Both the position numbers and the translations under genes were made by a program. Positions 7,505 to 13,535 of a stretch of 13,535 nucleotides of DNA are shown here, piece after piece. The notes under the pieces are model-generated. The model was not told the origin of the DNA. It searched no databases and saw nothing but the letters and a program-made list of their open reading frames with translations. Position 1 is the first letter of the stretch; each line of letters starts with the position of its first letter. The DNA comes from Gemmatimonadaceae bacterium (GTDB lineage: Bacteria > Latescibacterota > UBA2968 > UBA8231), in NCBI GenBank assembly GCA_002726335.1, contig PBSR01000050.1:1-13535 (forward strand), written 5' to 3'.

Positions 7505-8299
7505 ATGGCGCGACTACGAATCGCCACGGCGCAGTTCCCGGTGGGCAGGGGCATTGAGCGCAACCTGAAGTACATGGTCGAGCTGACGGGGGAGGCCAAG
7601 AGGAAGAAGGGGGATGTGGTGCATTTCTCCGAGACCTGCCTGGGAGGATACGCCGGGTCGGAGTTCAGAAGCTGGGAGGGGTACGACTGGAAACTGCTGG
7701 CAGATGCAGAGCAGAGCCTGCTGCAGCTGTCGAAGAAGCTGCGGATCGGCATCGTCTACGGGACCAACCGAAAGGTATCCGGCACAGACGTGCGCAACAG
7801 CCTGGTCTACATCAATGCAGGCAAACGTGTCGCCCACTACGACAAGCGCTTCTGCACCGGTGGTGATCTGAAGTTCTACAACTCCGGCAAACGCTTCGTC
7901 ACCTTCGAGCTGAAGGGTTTCAAGTGTGGCCTGCTCATCTGCTACGACGTGCGGTTTCCGGAGCTGTACCGGGAGTACAAGAAGCGCAAGACCCAGGTGG
8001 TCTTTCAGTCCTTCTACAACGCCCGGGCGAAGAAGGCGAACATCCACACAACCATCATGCGCCCCTCGCTGCAGACGCGTGCGGCGACGAACTATCTCTA
8101 CATCAGCGCCAACAACTCCTCGGGGTACTACCAGTCGTGGCCCAGTATCTTCGTCCTGCCCGACGGCACCATCGCCCAGTCCTGCCGGCAGCACCGGACC
8201 GGACTGATCCTGAATGAGATCAGGTCGAAGGCGAAGTTCTACGACGCCTCGGGCTCGAATCGTGACCGGGCCATGGCGGGCGTGCTATACAGCGAGTAG
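7505..8299 (+). CDS. Carbon-nitrogen hydrolase (nitrilase superfamily amidohydrolase)
   Basis: A 264-residue cytosolic protein of the nitrilase superfamily, which hydrolyses non-peptide C-N bonds through a Glu-Lys-Cys triad. All three are visible: Glu43 in HFSETCLGGY, Lys114 in HYDKRFC, and Cys146 in GLLICYDVRFPE. The N-terminal strand RIATAQFPVG and the late block RAATNYLYISANNSSGYYQS also fit. The fourth conserved acidic position after the lysine appears as Asp121 (GGDLKFY) rather than the commoner Glu, which suggests a distinct subgroup. Substrate (amide, carbamoyl or nitrile) cannot be assigned. Length is normal for a stand-alone member. It is transcribed divergently from the permease operon across 84 bases and ends 3 bases before the stop of the convergent methyltransferase. 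Confidence 0.9.
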   Translation: MARLRIATAQFPVGRGIERNLKYMVELTGEAKRKKGDVVHFSETCLGGYAGSEFRSWEGYDWKLLADAEQSLLQLSKKLRIGIVYGTNRKVSGTDVRNSLVYINAGKRVAHYDKRFCTGGDLKFYNSGKRFVTFELKGFKCGLLICYDVRFPELYREYKKRKTQVVFQSFYNARAKKANIHTTIMRPSLQTRAATNYLYISANNSSGYYQSWPSIFVLPDGTIAQSCRQHRTGLILNEIRSKAKFYDASGSNRDRAMAGVLYSE

Positions 8300-8302
8300 G
8301 AG

Positions 8303-9088
8303 TCATACCTTCGATGCTGAAAAGAGGCCGGAGTCCTTCTGTATGTGGATCGGTCCGCTGGTACTCAGTTGGTGCTCGAATATGTCTCGCAGACGGCCGA
8401 GCTGGCTCTCGTCAAGACGCTCCGTGGAGCGTGCGTAGTCCACCAGAGGCTCGGCTTCAGGCACGACGAGACCATCTGGGAAGCGCGCCAGTGTGACATC
8501 CTGGAAGAACTCCGCCAACTGACCCGCGCCGTTCTCAAGGCCGAAATTGTGCCAGGAGGACACCTTCGGCGGCGCGCCGATGACACCTGCGATGCTCCCC
8601 CACAACTCGAGCAGATGACGGTTGCCGTTCGTTGCCACCATCAGTCTGCCACCCGGTCGCAGAACACGCCGGAACTCGGCGATTGCGCGGGGACGATCGG
8701 GAACATGGTAGAGCATGTGACAGGACAGCAGTCCGTCGAAGGTTTCGTCGGGGAAGGGCAGCCGCTGCGAGTCGGCTGAGAGAAAGCGGAAACAGGCTCG
8801 TGAGCCAAGGGTGGACCGGGCTTCGGCGACCATCCCCGCTGAGAGGTCGGAAAGGGTTGGCGACCAGCCGAGAGTCTCTGGTCTGTCCGTCGACGACCAC
8901 AGCCACCCAGCTCCACAACCGACCTCGAGGATACGCGCCCCCTGCGGGTAGTCGAGATGATCGAACAACCAGGCTCCCCAACCCCTGGACCCCGTGCTGT
9001 AGTCGCGGTGCAGATTCGCCCGCTTTGCCAGGTTCGAGGCGTCCCTGTAGTGCTCGAGCAGCTCAGTTCTGTCGGTGCGGCAGTCCAT
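8303..9088 (-). CDS. Class I SAM-dependent methyltransferase (Methyltransf_11-like)
   Basis: A 261-residue protein starting at ATG 9088 (MDCRTDRTELLEHYRDASNL). The frame extends 60 residues further upstream, but that part has no family character and runs into the divergent gene. Motif I ILEVGCGAG is at 53-61, the acidic post-I loop LSDLSAGMV follows at about 79-87, then LPFPDETFDGLLSCHMLYHV and EFRRVLRPGGRLMVATNG (motifs IV-VI). The preceding segment YSTGSRGWGAWLFDHL is common in small-molecule methyltransferases of this group. The C-terminus (AEFFQDVTLARFPDGLVVPE) follows the expected fold. It transfers a methyl group from S-adenosylmethionine to an unknown acceptor. No clear Shine-Dalgarno precedes the ATG. 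It is divergent from the BtrH_N-like gene (112-base gap), so the two could share control. Confidence 0.85.
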   Translation of the reverse strand: MDCRTDRTELLEHYRDASNLAKRANLHRDYSTGSRGWGAWLFDHLDYPQGARILEVGCGAGWLWSSTDRPETLGWSPTLSDLSAGMVAEARSTLGSRACFRFLSADSQRLPFPDETFDGLLSCHMLYHVPDRPRAIAEFRRVLRPGGRLMVATNGNRHLLELWGSIAGVIGAPPKVSSWHNFGLENGAGQLAEFFQDVTLARFPDGLVVPEAEPLVDYARSTERLDESQLGRLRDIFEHQLSTSGPIHIQKDSGLFSASKV

Positions 9089-9121
9089 GGTCAGGAAGAA
9101 AGACAGGTGGGTGACACCCGG

Positions 9122-9142
9122 GCAACCGGCACTCCGGGTTGC
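9122..9142. repeat. Inverted repeat in the divergent control region
   Basis: GCAACC (9122-9127) and GGTTGC (9137-9142) form a 6-bp inverted repeat with a 9-base loop. The flanking CCGG/CCGGG extends the symmetry imperfectly. The right arm overlaps the candidate -35 of the plus-strand gene, so it could be an operator; chance occurrence in GC-rich DNA is possible. Confidence 0.3.
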
Positions 9143-9166
9143 TTTGGAGGGGCGTATTGGTATACG
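9139..9166 (+). promoter_or_regulatory. Candidate sigma-70 promoter of the BtrH_N-like gene
   Basis: TTGCTT (9139-9144) and TATACG (9161-9166) are separated by 16 bases, within a locally AT-richer patch. They lie 34 bases before ATG 9201, leaving room for a leader with the purine-rich GGAGAGAGGGAG (9187-9198) as ribosome-binding site. Confidence 0.4.
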
Positions 9167-9200
9167 GTACCAGCAGGCGACTATCCGGAGAGAGGGAGAC

Positions 9201-10145
9201 ATGATCATCGAAGGACTGCAGGTCCCACCGTTCAACACGACGCTGATGGGTGTTGTCCGTGGCGTCACCGATCTCTACGGCTACTCGTACAGCGATGCTA
9301 TGCTGTACGGCGGCACAGGCCATGCCTTTGCCATGAACATCCACGAAGGCCTGTGTCCAAGTGGACCGTATTGCTGGAAATCCGAGCGCTTTGACGCGCT
9401 GCTGCGCAACCTGGGTGTGGTGAGAACCGATCTCGGGTTCTTCTCATCCGAGAGCTCAGCTTCTGAGCGCGTGGCGGTGGAGGCCACCATCAAGGAACAT
9501 CTCGACCGGGGGCAGCCCTGCGCTCTGGCGAACATGGAGAACCAGCTGATCACGGGCTATGACGACACGGGGTTCCTGACCAGTCAGCCCTGGTTGCCAC
9601 ATGCGGATTTTCCCCCGGGGCACCTGACCTGGGGCAGCTGGGCTGAACTGGGGGAGGAGATCCACATCAACTTCTTCACCTTCGAGCGCGTTCCCCCGGC
9701 CGGAGCGCCGGACATCGTTCTCGAAAGCATAGAGTGTGCGGTCGATATGTCCCGTCATCCCGAGAGCTACACCGACGAGCCCTACGGCTTCGGGCCACTG
9801 GCCTACGAAAAGTGGATCGGGGCCGTGGAGAAGGGCCACGGATCAGAGCACGGGAACTGGTGGAACGGCACCGTGTGGGCAGAATGCCGGGCGCGGGCGT
9901 CGGACTACCTGCGGAAACTAGGACAGCTGCACCCCGAACTCGGCCAGTCCATGACGGGCCTGGCTGAGTCCTACGCAGCGATTGCCGACCACCTCGCGAA
10001 GGCGAGCGACAAGGAACTGGATGACGCCGAAAAGATCAGACTTCTGCGCGAGTCGGCAGCTATCGAAAGGGACTGCGTGGAGGGTCTCGGGAATCTCACG
10101 GCCGAACTGAGTGGCCGACTCGCTGCCGCGGCGGCAAGCACCTAG
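9201..10145 (+). CDS. BtrH_N/DUF4872-like protein (papain-like-fold family, function unknown)
   Basis: A 314-residue soluble protein from ATG 9201, preceded by a purine-rich GGAGAGAGGGAG. The N-terminal half resembles the BtrH N-terminal domain of C39/papain-like fold proteins: FNTTLMGVVRGVTDLYGYSY, then SDAMLYGGTGHAFAMNIHEG, a Trp/Tyr-rich loop, and NQLITGYDDTGFLTSQP at about 114-130. The C-terminal half resembles DUF4872-type helical regions: a Gly-Pro-Leu-Ala-Tyr-Glu-Lys-Trp-Ile segment at about 198-206, then an Arg-rich helix and long helices to the end. BtrH moves an acyl chain in butirosin synthesis; here neither the Cys expected near the start (position 12-16 is NTTLM) nor the His before the GYD motif (Asn114) is seen, so activity may be lost or different. 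No signal peptide. It is divergent from the methyltransferase and convergent with the URO-D-like gene 32 bases away. The family call rests on pattern memory. Confidence 0.6.
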   Translation: MIIEGLQVPPFNTTLMGVVRGVTDLYGYSYSDAMLYGGTGHAFAMNIHEGLCPSGPYCWKSERFDALLRNLGVVRTDLGFFSSESSASERVAVEATIKEHLDRGQPCALANMENQLITGYDDTGFLTSQPWLPHADFPPGHLTWGSWAELGEEIHINFFTFERVPPAGAPDIVLESIECAVDMSRHPESYTDEPYGFGPLAYEKWIGAVEKGHGSEHGNWWNGTVWAECRARASDYLRKLGQLHPELGQSMTGLAESYAAIADHLAKASDKELDDAEKIRLLRESAAIERDCVEGLGNLTAELSGRLAAAAAST

Positions 10146-10181
10146 ACCGGGCTTCAGGCTTCCAGGTCGACGGCCGGCTAG
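10142..10181. terminator. Possible bidirectional hairpin between convergent genes
   Basis: CTAG-A-CCGG (10142-10150) and CCGGCTAG (10174-10181) form an 8-bp inverted repeat with one bulge and a 23-base loop, containing the stop codons of both convergent genes. No T-tract follows on either side, so intrinsic termination is uncertain. Confidence 0.22.
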
Positions 10182-11272
10182 ACCCCCGCCAGGGCCACCT
10201 CGTGCATGGCCAGCAGGTTCTCGAGCTTGCAACTGTTGTCGGATTCCGTGGTCGATCCCATCAGGTAGCCGGGATAGGCGTCGGCGATCGCCTGCTCACA
10301 GACGGCGCGCACCTCGTCGGGGGTGCCGTTGGCCATCAGTTGGCTCATGTCGATGCCGCCGGCCAGGAACAGCTTCTGGCCGCACTTCTCACGCACCTCC
10401 TTGAGATCCATGCCGGCCACCGTCTCGATCGGGTTCAGACCGTCGCAGCCGATCTCGATCAGATCATCGAGCACTTCCATCAGGTACCCGTCCGAGTGGA
10501 AGAGGCACTTGAAGCCGTGTTCGTGCCAGGCGGCGTTCAGCCGCTTTATCCGCGGAAAGATCTCGGCGCGCAGATAGGCCGGGGAGTGCAGCAGCCGGTC
10601 TTTGTAGGCGATGTCACTGAAGGTCAACACCGCCGGGGAGAGCTCGGTGTCGGCGATGGCGTGACATTCGGCGATGTTGTGACACGTCATCGCTTCCAGC
10701 GCCTCTGAGATCAGCCCCGGCTGATCGACCTGAACGAAGGTGAACAGCTCGAACCCCAGCAGGTGGCGCACGCTGTCCAGTCCGACGCCGTGCTGCGTCA
10801 GCAGATTCACCGTATCGCCGATCTGGCCCTGCGTGACCAGGAAGCTTGCGTGGAAACGTTCGCGATGAGCGGCTGGATTGGACTCGATCTGCCTCGTCTT
10901 CTCCTGCCGATCCAGTATCCAGGCCTTCAGGAACTGCGCCGCACCGGCCTCGTCATCGAAAGGCCGGCGTACGATCCATGTCGTCTTCTCCCGCGGTGAG
11001 TGATGGTGGACGAACCCGAACTCATCGGTCGTGTCCGTCTCTTCCACAGGCCCGAAGCCGACGCTGCGCGTCATGTCCAGAAAAGCCCCGGTTGCCTTAC
11101 CAGAGATCCGCAGGAGCTCGCCGACGGTGTTTTCGTCGGCTGACAGCGCCGGCAGGGATTGTCCGCCGAAATGGGCGAAAGCTGCATCGTTGCGCAGCAG
11201 ATCATAGAGCGGCACACGAGCGGTCTCCTGGAACGCCATCGTACGCTCCACCCGTTCCCGCTTCGTCATCAT
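10178..11272 (-). CDS. Uroporphyrinogen-decarboxylase superfamily protein (URO-D/MtaA-like fold), non-canonical
   Basis: A 364-residue cytosolic protein; M1 is ATG 11272, chosen because AGGAGG lies 7 bases upstream. MTKRERVERTMAFQETARVPL is the usual N-terminal start of the URO-D-like superfamily. FHSDGYLMEVLDDLIEIG (about 258-275), GLNPIE (278-283), LFLAGGIDMSQLMANGTPDEV (about 301-321) and SCKLENLLAMHE (about 347-358) trace its TIM barrel. True HemE carries RQAGR near the N-terminus, which is absent. The zinc-binding His-x-Cys of MtaA/CmuA methyltransferases is also absent (HSDG here), leaving a single late Cys348. It therefore probably does not make haem and is not a typical methylcobamide transferase; many such paralogues of unknown function sit in catabolic operons. 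It follows the glycyl radical enzyme with only 2 bases between stop and start, so it is likely translated from the same message. Confidence 0.82.
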   Translation of the reverse strand: MMTKRERVERTMAFQETARVPLYDLLRNDAAFAHFGGQSLPALSADENTVGELLRISGKATGAFLDMTRSVGFGPVEETDTTDEFGFVHHHSPREKTTWIVRRPFDDEAGAAQFLKAWILDRQEKTRQIESNPAAHRERFHASFLVTQGQIGDTVNLLTQHGVGLDSVRHLLGFELFTFVQVDQPGLISEALEAMTCHNIAECHAIADTELSPAVLTFSDIAYKDRLLHSPAYLRAEIFPRIKRLNAAWHEHGFKCLFHSDGYLMEVLDDLIEIGCDGLNPIETVAGMDLKEVREKCGQKLFLAGGIDMSQLMANGTPDEVRAVCEQAIADAYPGYLMGSTTESDNSCKLENLLAMHEVALAGV

Positions 11273-11274
11273 CC

Positions 11275-13359
11275 TCACGCCTCCTGGTTGGTTCGCTGAA
11301 TCACGTGGTCCTGTATGTCTGCCGACAACTCGACGAAACGGGCCGAGAATCCCCATACACGGACGATCAGGTCCTGGTGACCTTCCGGGTTCATCTGCGC
11401 TTCCTTGAGTGCCGCCACATCGTAAATCGCCGTGTTCATAACCGCCACGCCCTGGTCCATGGCGCCGCCGATGAGCCCGCGCAGCAGCTGTCTGCCTTCG
11501 TCGTTGCGGGGCACCATGGTGCGTGACAGGGAGATGTGAAAGACGGCCGAGCCACAGGCGTCAGCCAGCGGGCCGCGAGCGGCGGAGCGGATGACGGCGG
11601 TGGGCCCACTCCGCGCCTGGCCGGGAGTGGGGGAGTAGTGCTCGGCGATGGGATCGTTCCACCGGCGCCCGTCGGGCGTGGCGCCGATCACCTTGGCAAA
11701 GTCATTGAAGAGGTGGTTGTAGAGGGCCGGCCAGTAGGGCTTGCCCGTGGGGGTCGGCCACCCCTTCACGCGCTCACAGAAGTGCCTGGCGATATCGGCG
11801 GCCAGTTCATCGACGCGTTCATCGTCATTGCCGAACTTCGGGGCCTTGCGGCAGAGATGCCGCAGTGACTCATATCCCTCGAAGTTGGCGCGAAGGGCGT
11901 CAAGCATGGTGGCCGGGGAACACTGCTGCTGTTCGAAGACCACCTGCCTGACGGCAGCCAGGCCGTCGGCGACGGTGGGAATCGAACCGGAGAACAGCAT
12001 GTGGCAGGGCACAGTGAAGCCGCCGCGGAAGGGATCGCGGCCGGTTTGCAGGCATTCGGGGAAGGTGCCGGCCTGAAAAGGGGAGGAGCAACCGTGTTCC
12101 ATGCTGTGCTCGACGCCGCGGGTCAGCTCTTCCAGTTTCCTGTCCACCTGGTAGAGGTACTGGTCGAGGAACGCCTCGTAGAGCTGGGCGAAATCGGTCA
12201 TGGCAGTGAAGTCGCCCGACCGGTAGCCAGTCACAAGACCGGTGCGCAGAGCGCGGGGTTCCTGCAGGCGGGTAACGTAGCGGCCGACAGGATTGCCGTG
12301 GAGGACGTTCTGCTCACCGTTGAACAAGGTCAGTTCCAGAGCCTTGACCGCCTCCAGCTGCAGGAAGCTGATGCCGCTTTCGCCGTCGATCGTCACCTCT
12401 GTACAGCCGTCATTGCTGTAGTTGCGCGCCGATTCCGGAGGGACTCCTTTCTCGATCAGCGAGGGAATCAACGCGTCGTCGTGGTAGATGGTTCCCTGGC
12501 CGTGACCGAAAAGCTGCAGATCGGCCACTCTGTCCAGAAAGGTGGCCGGTGAACTGCCGTGGACCCGCGCACACAGGTGCGGCTCGGGTTTACACACCGT
12601 CAGGGCGGCGTCGATCATGAGATAGGTGAGGTCGTTGGTGGCGTCGTGTCCCTGCCGGTCCAGCCCACCCAGCATGAGATTCCTCAACGTGTCTCCCGTG
12701 TCGCCTCGATTGAAGCCCTCCCACAGCTCGACGAGGATCCGCAGGGCCTCTTGCCGATCGATGCGATCCGTATCGAGATCGGCCTTGTAGAAGGGATACA
12801 GGTGCTGGTCGAGGCGTCCGATCGTCCCCCTGCCTCGCAGACACCAGGCAAACCAGAACAGTTGCACGGCCTGGCGAAACGAGGCCGGGGCCTGGGATGC
12901 AACCGCCTGGCACGTGGTGGAGATCTGTTCCAGGCGCTGAGCTTCTTCGCCCTGAGATGAGTCGGCCTGATCGGCGGCGATCCGGGCGTGCTTCCCGGCG
13001 AAATCGGCGGCCGCTCTGTGACACCTGGCGATGGCCTCGAGAAACACTGCCGCCTCGCCCTGGCAATCGCGCGTTCTTGCTGTCGCCTTCTCCGCGATGT
13101 CGCTGAATCCGCGGCCCAGGAGTGTCTCGACATTCAGCGCGAAGTGGAGATTGTCGTCACCACGATCAAGGGTGTGGTCCAGGCGTTCCCGTGCGGCATC
13201 CCAATCGAAGGTATGGGGACCTGCCAGAAACCCCTGAGCAGGGATCTCCGGCACAGCACAGGACACCATGGCTTCAAAGGCTGCCGCCGCGCGCGTGGCC
13301 CGGCGCTGACGCGCGTCACAGGCCGTGGTCTGTTGATTCGACTGGATCGCAGTGGACAT
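11275..13359 (-). CDS. Glycyl radical enzyme (pyruvate formate-lyase family protein)
   Basis: A 694-residue protein from ATG 13359 (MSTAIQSNQQTTACDARQRR). The frame continues 40 residues further upstream with no family character. The active-site loop YSNDGCTEVTIDGES holds thiyl Cys319 and Glu321. The C-terminal glycyl-radical loop DLIVRVWGFSARFVELSADI holds Gly670 in the RVxGF pattern, so the radical machinery is intact. ARGPLADACGSAVFH and FNDFAKVIGATPDGRRWNDP (about 550-610) are other family landmarks. Most GREs are about 750-850 residues, so this one has a short N-terminal region. It is not the PFL type, which carries two adjacent cysteines; substrate could be an amino or organic acid, polyol or choline-like compound. 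It needs a radical-SAM activase, and none is visible beside it. It is first in the operon with the URO-D-like gene. No Shine-Dalgarno is evident. Confidence 0.88.
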   Translation of the reverse strand: MSTAIQSNQQTTACDARQRRATRAAAAFEAMVSCAVPEIPAQGFLAGPHTFDWDAARERLDHTLDRGDDNLHFALNVETLLGRGFSDIAEKATARTRDCQGEAAVFLEAIARCHRAAADFAGKHARIAADQADSSQGEEAQRLEQISTTCQAVASQAPASFRQAVQLFWFAWCLRGRGTIGRLDQHLYPFYKADLDTDRIDRQEALRILVELWEGFNRGDTGDTLRNLMLGGLDRQGHDATNDLTYLMIDAALTVCKPEPHLCARVHGSSPATFLDRVADLQLFGHGQGTIYHDDALIPSLIEKGVPPESARNYSNDGCTEVTIDGESGISFLQLEAVKALELTLFNGEQNVLHGNPVGRYVTRLQEPRALRTGLVTGYRSGDFTAMTDFAQLYEAFLDQYLYQVDRKLEELTRGVEHSMEHGCSSPFQAGTFPECLQTGRDPFRGGFTVPCHMLFSGSIPTVADGLAAVRQVVFEQQQCSPATMLDALRANFEGYESLRHLCRKAPKFGNDDERVDELAADIARHFCERVKGWPTPTGKPYWPALYNHLFNDFAKVIGATPDGRRWNDPIAEHYSPTPGQARSGPTAVIRSAARGPLADACGSAVFHISLSRTMVPRNDEGRQLLRGLIGGAMDQGVAVMNTAIYDVAALKEAQMNPEGHQDLIVRVWGFSARFVELSADIQDHVIQRTNQEA
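11280..11285 (-). promoter_or_regulatory. Shine-Dalgarno for the URO-D-like gene
   Basis: Minus-strand AGGAGG, 7 bases before ATG 11272 and 10 before the next in-frame ATG 11269. It lies within the last codons of the glycyl radical enzyme gene (stop TGA at 11277-11275), which places translation initiation of the second gene on the same message. Confidence 0.75.
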
Positions 13360-13368
13360 GATCGGCCA

Positions 13369-13374
13369 ATAATA
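13369..13374 (-). promoter_or_regulatory. Candidate -10 element of the glycyl radical enzyme operon
   Basis: Minus-strand TATTAT (5 of 6 to TATAAT) ends 9 bases before ATG 13359 in an AT-rich spot of otherwise GC-rich DNA. No -35 is recognisable at the usual distance. If real, the transcript would have only a few leader bases, matching the missing Shine-Dalgarno. Confidence 0.3.
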
Positions 13375-13396
13375 CACCAGGACTGGCGTGGCTGCC

Positions 13397-13425
13397 TTGG
13401 TTTCGATCCGCCCGGGACCTACCAT
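13397..13425 (+). promoter_or_regulatory. Weak promoter-like pair before the right-edge gene
   Basis: TTGGTT (13397-13402) and TACCAT (13420-13425) with a 17-base spacer give about 7 of 12 matches to the sigma-70 consensus, 33 bases before ATG 13459. Within the 99-base divergent gap it would face the GRE start. Confidence 0.2.
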
Positions 13426-13458
13426 TGCCGACACGGAGCCAATCACAGGGACAGAGGC

Positions 13459-13535
13459 ATGTTTCCCATAAAGGCACAAGGCGTCTACATCAAGAACGAA
13501 GCGGCGCGGGATCCGCGATCCATGGCCCGCATCGA
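13459..13535 (+). CDS. Partial CDS, unidentified protein (runs off right edge)
   Basis: ATG 13459 is preceded by AGGG at 13447-13450 (8-base spacing) and opens a frame that stays open for 25 codons to the window end. It reads MFPIKAQGVYIKNEAARDPR and then SMARI. This is too short to assign. The pattern of hydrophobic strand, charged residues and a basic helix looks like a real N-terminus, not random GC-rich sequence. No CxxxCxxC radical-SAM motif appears in these residues, but such a motif could lie further along. It is divergent from the glycyl radical enzyme with a 99-base gap, so it may be functionally linked; an activase is one possibility that cannot be tested here. Confidence 0.55.
   Translation, partial: MFPIKAQGVYIKNEAARDPRSMARI

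Noticed and set aside
9089..9268. Upstream extension of the methyltransferase frame
   Set aside because: The added residues have no methyltransferase character and overlap the start and promoter of the divergent gene. ATG 9088 fits the family N-terminus.
12001..12960. Plus-strand open frames opposite the glycyl radical enzyme
   Set aside because: They mirror its conserved codons and show no recognisable domain.
13360..13479. Forty-residue upstream extension of the glycyl radical enzyme
   Set aside because: It lacks family similarity and would overlap the start of the plus-strand gene at 13459. ATG 13359 is preferred, although no Shine-Dalgarno supports either.

Overview
The window is GC-rich bacterial DNA coding on both strands, with short intergenic gaps and several overlapping or near-touching gene pairs. 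A Gram-negative-type envelope is suggested by a DUF5916-type outer-membrane beta-barrel segment. The mix of genes (DUF5916, a DUF1932 oxidoreductase, an aldo/keto reductase, a uroporphyrinogen-decarboxylase-fold protein beside a glycyl radical enzyme, and paired ABC-2 permeases) resembles uncultured Latescibacterota-, Planctomycetota- or Gemmatimonadota-like genomes. That assignment is an impression only. I saw no rRNA, tRNA, CRISPR array, insertion sequence or phage gene.

Layout, left to right. Bases 1 to about 84 carry a LacI-family ligand-binding-domain fragment that runs straight into an N-terminally truncated DUF5916 barrel gene in another frame (to 1810). This is a chimeric junction, real or from assembly. 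A two-gene plus-strand unit follows: a 6-phosphogluconate-dehydrogenase-like DUF1932 oxidoreductase (1843-2682) and an aldo/keto reductase (2682-3632) joined by a one-base stop/start overlap. Next is a minus-strand operon read right to left: two paralogous ABC-2 permeases (7420-5858 and 5858-4452) and a glycerophosphodiester phosphodiesterase (4448-3693). No ATPase for the permeases is present. Divergent from it is a nitrilase-superfamily amidohydrolase (7505-8299), which meets a class I SAM methyltransferase (9088-8303) tail to tail with three bases between stops. Divergent from the methyltransferase is a BtrH_N/DUF4872-like protein (9201-10145). It converges on a second minus-strand operon: a glycyl radical enzyme (13359-11275) and a URO-D-superfamily protein (11272-10178). 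A further gene begins at 13459 on the plus strand and leaves the window.

The most interesting unit is the glycyl radical enzyme plus URO-D-like pair. The first has its active-site Cys and glycyl-radical loop but a short N-terminus, and no activase is visible. The second lacks the classical URO-D and MtaA residue patterns. Other points of interest are the ATPase-less permease operon, the BtrH_N-like protein without an obvious catalytic Cys/His, and the left-edge junction. None of these by itself proves a new system.
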